Shown here piece after piece: positions 12,008 to 12,051 of a stretch of DNA of 12,051 nucleotides. The notes under the pieces were generated by a model that ran no database searches, was not told the DNA's origin, and saw only the letters and a program-made list of their open reading frames with translations. Each line of letters opens with the position of its first letter. Positions within the stretch are counted from its first letter, which is position 1. This stretch comes from Pseudomonas sp. UBA4194. GTDB lineage: Bacteria > Pseudomonadota > Gammaproteobacteria > Pseudomonadales > Pseudomonadaceae. The DNA lies in assembly GCF_002379585.1 (NCBI RefSeq), contig NZ_DFUE01000047.1, positions 1 to 12,051 of the forward strand, read 5' to 3'. Position numbers and translations under genes: made by a program.

Positions 12008-12051
12008 ATGAAGCTCAGTCCGTTTGCGGGCAAGCCTGCCCCAGCCCAGTT
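12008..12051 (+). CDS. pgm: Start of alpha-D-glucose phosphoglucomutase (truncated by window end)
   Basis: Only the first 14 residues are present, MKLSPFAGKPAPAQ. They resemble the N-terminus of Pseudomonas phosphoglucomutase (interconversion of glucose 1-phosphate and glucose 6-phosphate) as remembered, where SP-AGKPAP follows the initial Met. ATG follows GAGAGGTTTTGC, a good ribosome binding site. The identification rests on a very short stretch. Confidence 0.55.
   Translation, partial: MKLSPFAGKPAPAQ

Overview
The window reads as chromosomal DNA of a Pseudomonas, probably of the fluorescens/putida group. The reasons are high GC, a TonB with a long N-terminal extension of the kind known in Pseudomonas, REP-like intergenic palindromes, AAGGAG-type ribosome binding sites, and the start of an alpha-phosphoglucomutase gene at the right edge. 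The species call is inference from protein flavour; no database was searched.

Layout, left to right. Positions 1-433 hold a degenerate tandem array with an 82-bp period and built-in hairpins, without a convincing gene. Positions 662-2690 carry tonB, exbB and exbD on the plus strand, one energy-transduction operon. Positions 2687-2896 are a compound palindromic repeat, followed by the wreck of a glycoside hydrolase family 3 gene (about 2906-3493, plus). From 3540 to 11524 every gene is on the minus strand. In transcription order (right to left) these are an ABC permease, its ATPase, a spacer with a promoter and a REP-like element, an SsuA/TauA-like periplasmic binding protein, a peroxiredoxin-like protein, a TonB-dependent outer-membrane receptor, a TauD/AtsK-type 2-oxoglutarate dioxygenase, and an unknown membrane protein. 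The right end holds a 3' fragment of a cobA/SUMT-like methyltransferase gene, another copy of the palindromic repeat, a C-rich G-poor spacer and the first 14 codons of pgm.

The genes form a complete route for an organosulfur compound, most likely an alkyl sulfate ester or sulfonate. The receptor takes it across the outer membrane using TonB-ExbB-ExbD energy, the binding protein captures it in the periplasm, the permease and ATPase import it, and the iron/2-oxoglutarate dioxygenase oxidises the carbon next to sulfur or sulfate so that sulfite or sulfate is released. This resembles the known atsRBC, sftP and atsK genes of sulfate-ester-using pseudomonads (established knowledge). New or unusual here are the built-in tonB-exbB-exbD set, the peroxiredoxin-like gene coupled to the binding protein, and the separation of permease/ATPase from the binding protein.

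Two whole-window patterns stand out. First, the two minus-strand promoters (permease and binding protein) share an ungapped 18-of-23 motif ending in a TTTACA -35 box, and a looser version lies upstream of tonB; this suggests one regulon. Second, the minus-strand gene block is flanked by related palindromic repeats and by two gene relics (GH3 and cobA-like), as expected for an accessory block inserted or rearranged by recombination. No tRNA, rRNA, transposase, integrase or CRISPR array was seen, and no LysR-type regulator gene lies within the window.
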